Below are positions 64,000 to 64,000 of a DNA stretch of 64,000 bases, one piece after another. Source of the DNA: Acidicapsa ligni (GTDB lineage: Bacteria; Acidobacteriota; Terriglobia; Terriglobales; Acidobacteriaceae); contig NZ_JAGSYG010000001.1 of the NCBI RefSeq assembly GCF_025685655.1, positions 1,178,001-1,242,000 of the forward strand. The letters are read 5' to 3'. The notes below the pieces were generated by a model. That model worked only from the letters and a program-made list of their open reading frames with translations, searched no databases and was not told where the DNA came from. Numbering within the stretch: position 1 is the first letter of the stretch; the number at the start of each line of letters is the position of its first letter. The translations under genes were made by a program, and so were the position numbers.

Positions 64000-64000
64000 G

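Overview
The window reads as chromosomal DNA of an acidobacterium, probably of the Terriglobia/Acidobacteriaceae type. This is inferred from gene content, not from a marker gene: a 1155-residue TonB-dependent receptor with an N-terminal carboxypeptidase-regulatory-like domain, an ADOP-type orphan permease, a propeller-sensor histidine kinase, a FlgO/TPR protein, secreted Ig-like proteins and many secreted glycoside hydrolases. I see no insertion sequence, prophage, CRISPR array, tRNA or rRNA. Reading frames are intact except the two cut by the window edges (start of the window and end of the window). Several genes start with GTG or TTG, chosen by Shine-Dalgarno position and signal peptides.

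Layout. 0-6.3 kb: a truncated TPR/FlgO-domain protein, a large one-piece sensor kinase and a DUF302 protein. 6.4-13 kb: a five-gene minus-strand operon for extracytoplasmic glycan breakdown (ThuA, ThuA, GH116 beta-glycosidase, GH18 chitinase, NagX-like membrane acyltransferase), followed by a beta-propeller protein, a GH9 glycosidase and the TonB-dependent receptor. 20.4-28.5 kb: a sugar-kinase locus (DeoR regulator, ROK kinase, sugar porter, SIS-domain isomerase/deaminase, divergent ROK repressor) and a ThuA/double-redoxin pair. 28.6-35.9 kb: ribulokinase, a secreted MBG-domain protein, GH36 alpha-galactosidase, an OYE-family ene-reductase and a small secreted protein. Together these describe a soil oligotroph that digests chitin, beta-glucans and galactosides outside the cytoplasm and imports the sugars.

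36-45 kb: carbon-starvation transporter cstA converges on a minus-strand run of motB, motA, a PAS/degenerate-GGDEF protein, a cyclic-nucleotide-binding-domain histidine kinase and a receiver domain fused to a thioredoxin-reductase-like flavoprotein; a LuxR-type regulator with a degenerate receiver is divergent from it. This is the most unusual part of the window: it places a two-component system whose output appears to be a flavoenzyme next to the flagellar stator genes.

45-54 kb: ADOP permease, inositol-monophosphatase-family protein, RocA-type P5C dehydrogenase, then a plus-strand set made of a barrel-like outer-membrane protein, a mono-haem cytochrome c, a di-haem MauG/CcpA-like protein and an orphan HigA-type antitoxin. 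53.8-64 kb: a three-domain GH18/NodB/GT2 membrane enzyme, a GT39-type glycosyltransferase, a LolA-like protein, a small membrane protein, serS, ndh (type II NADH dehydrogenase) and a truncated Ig-like surface protein.
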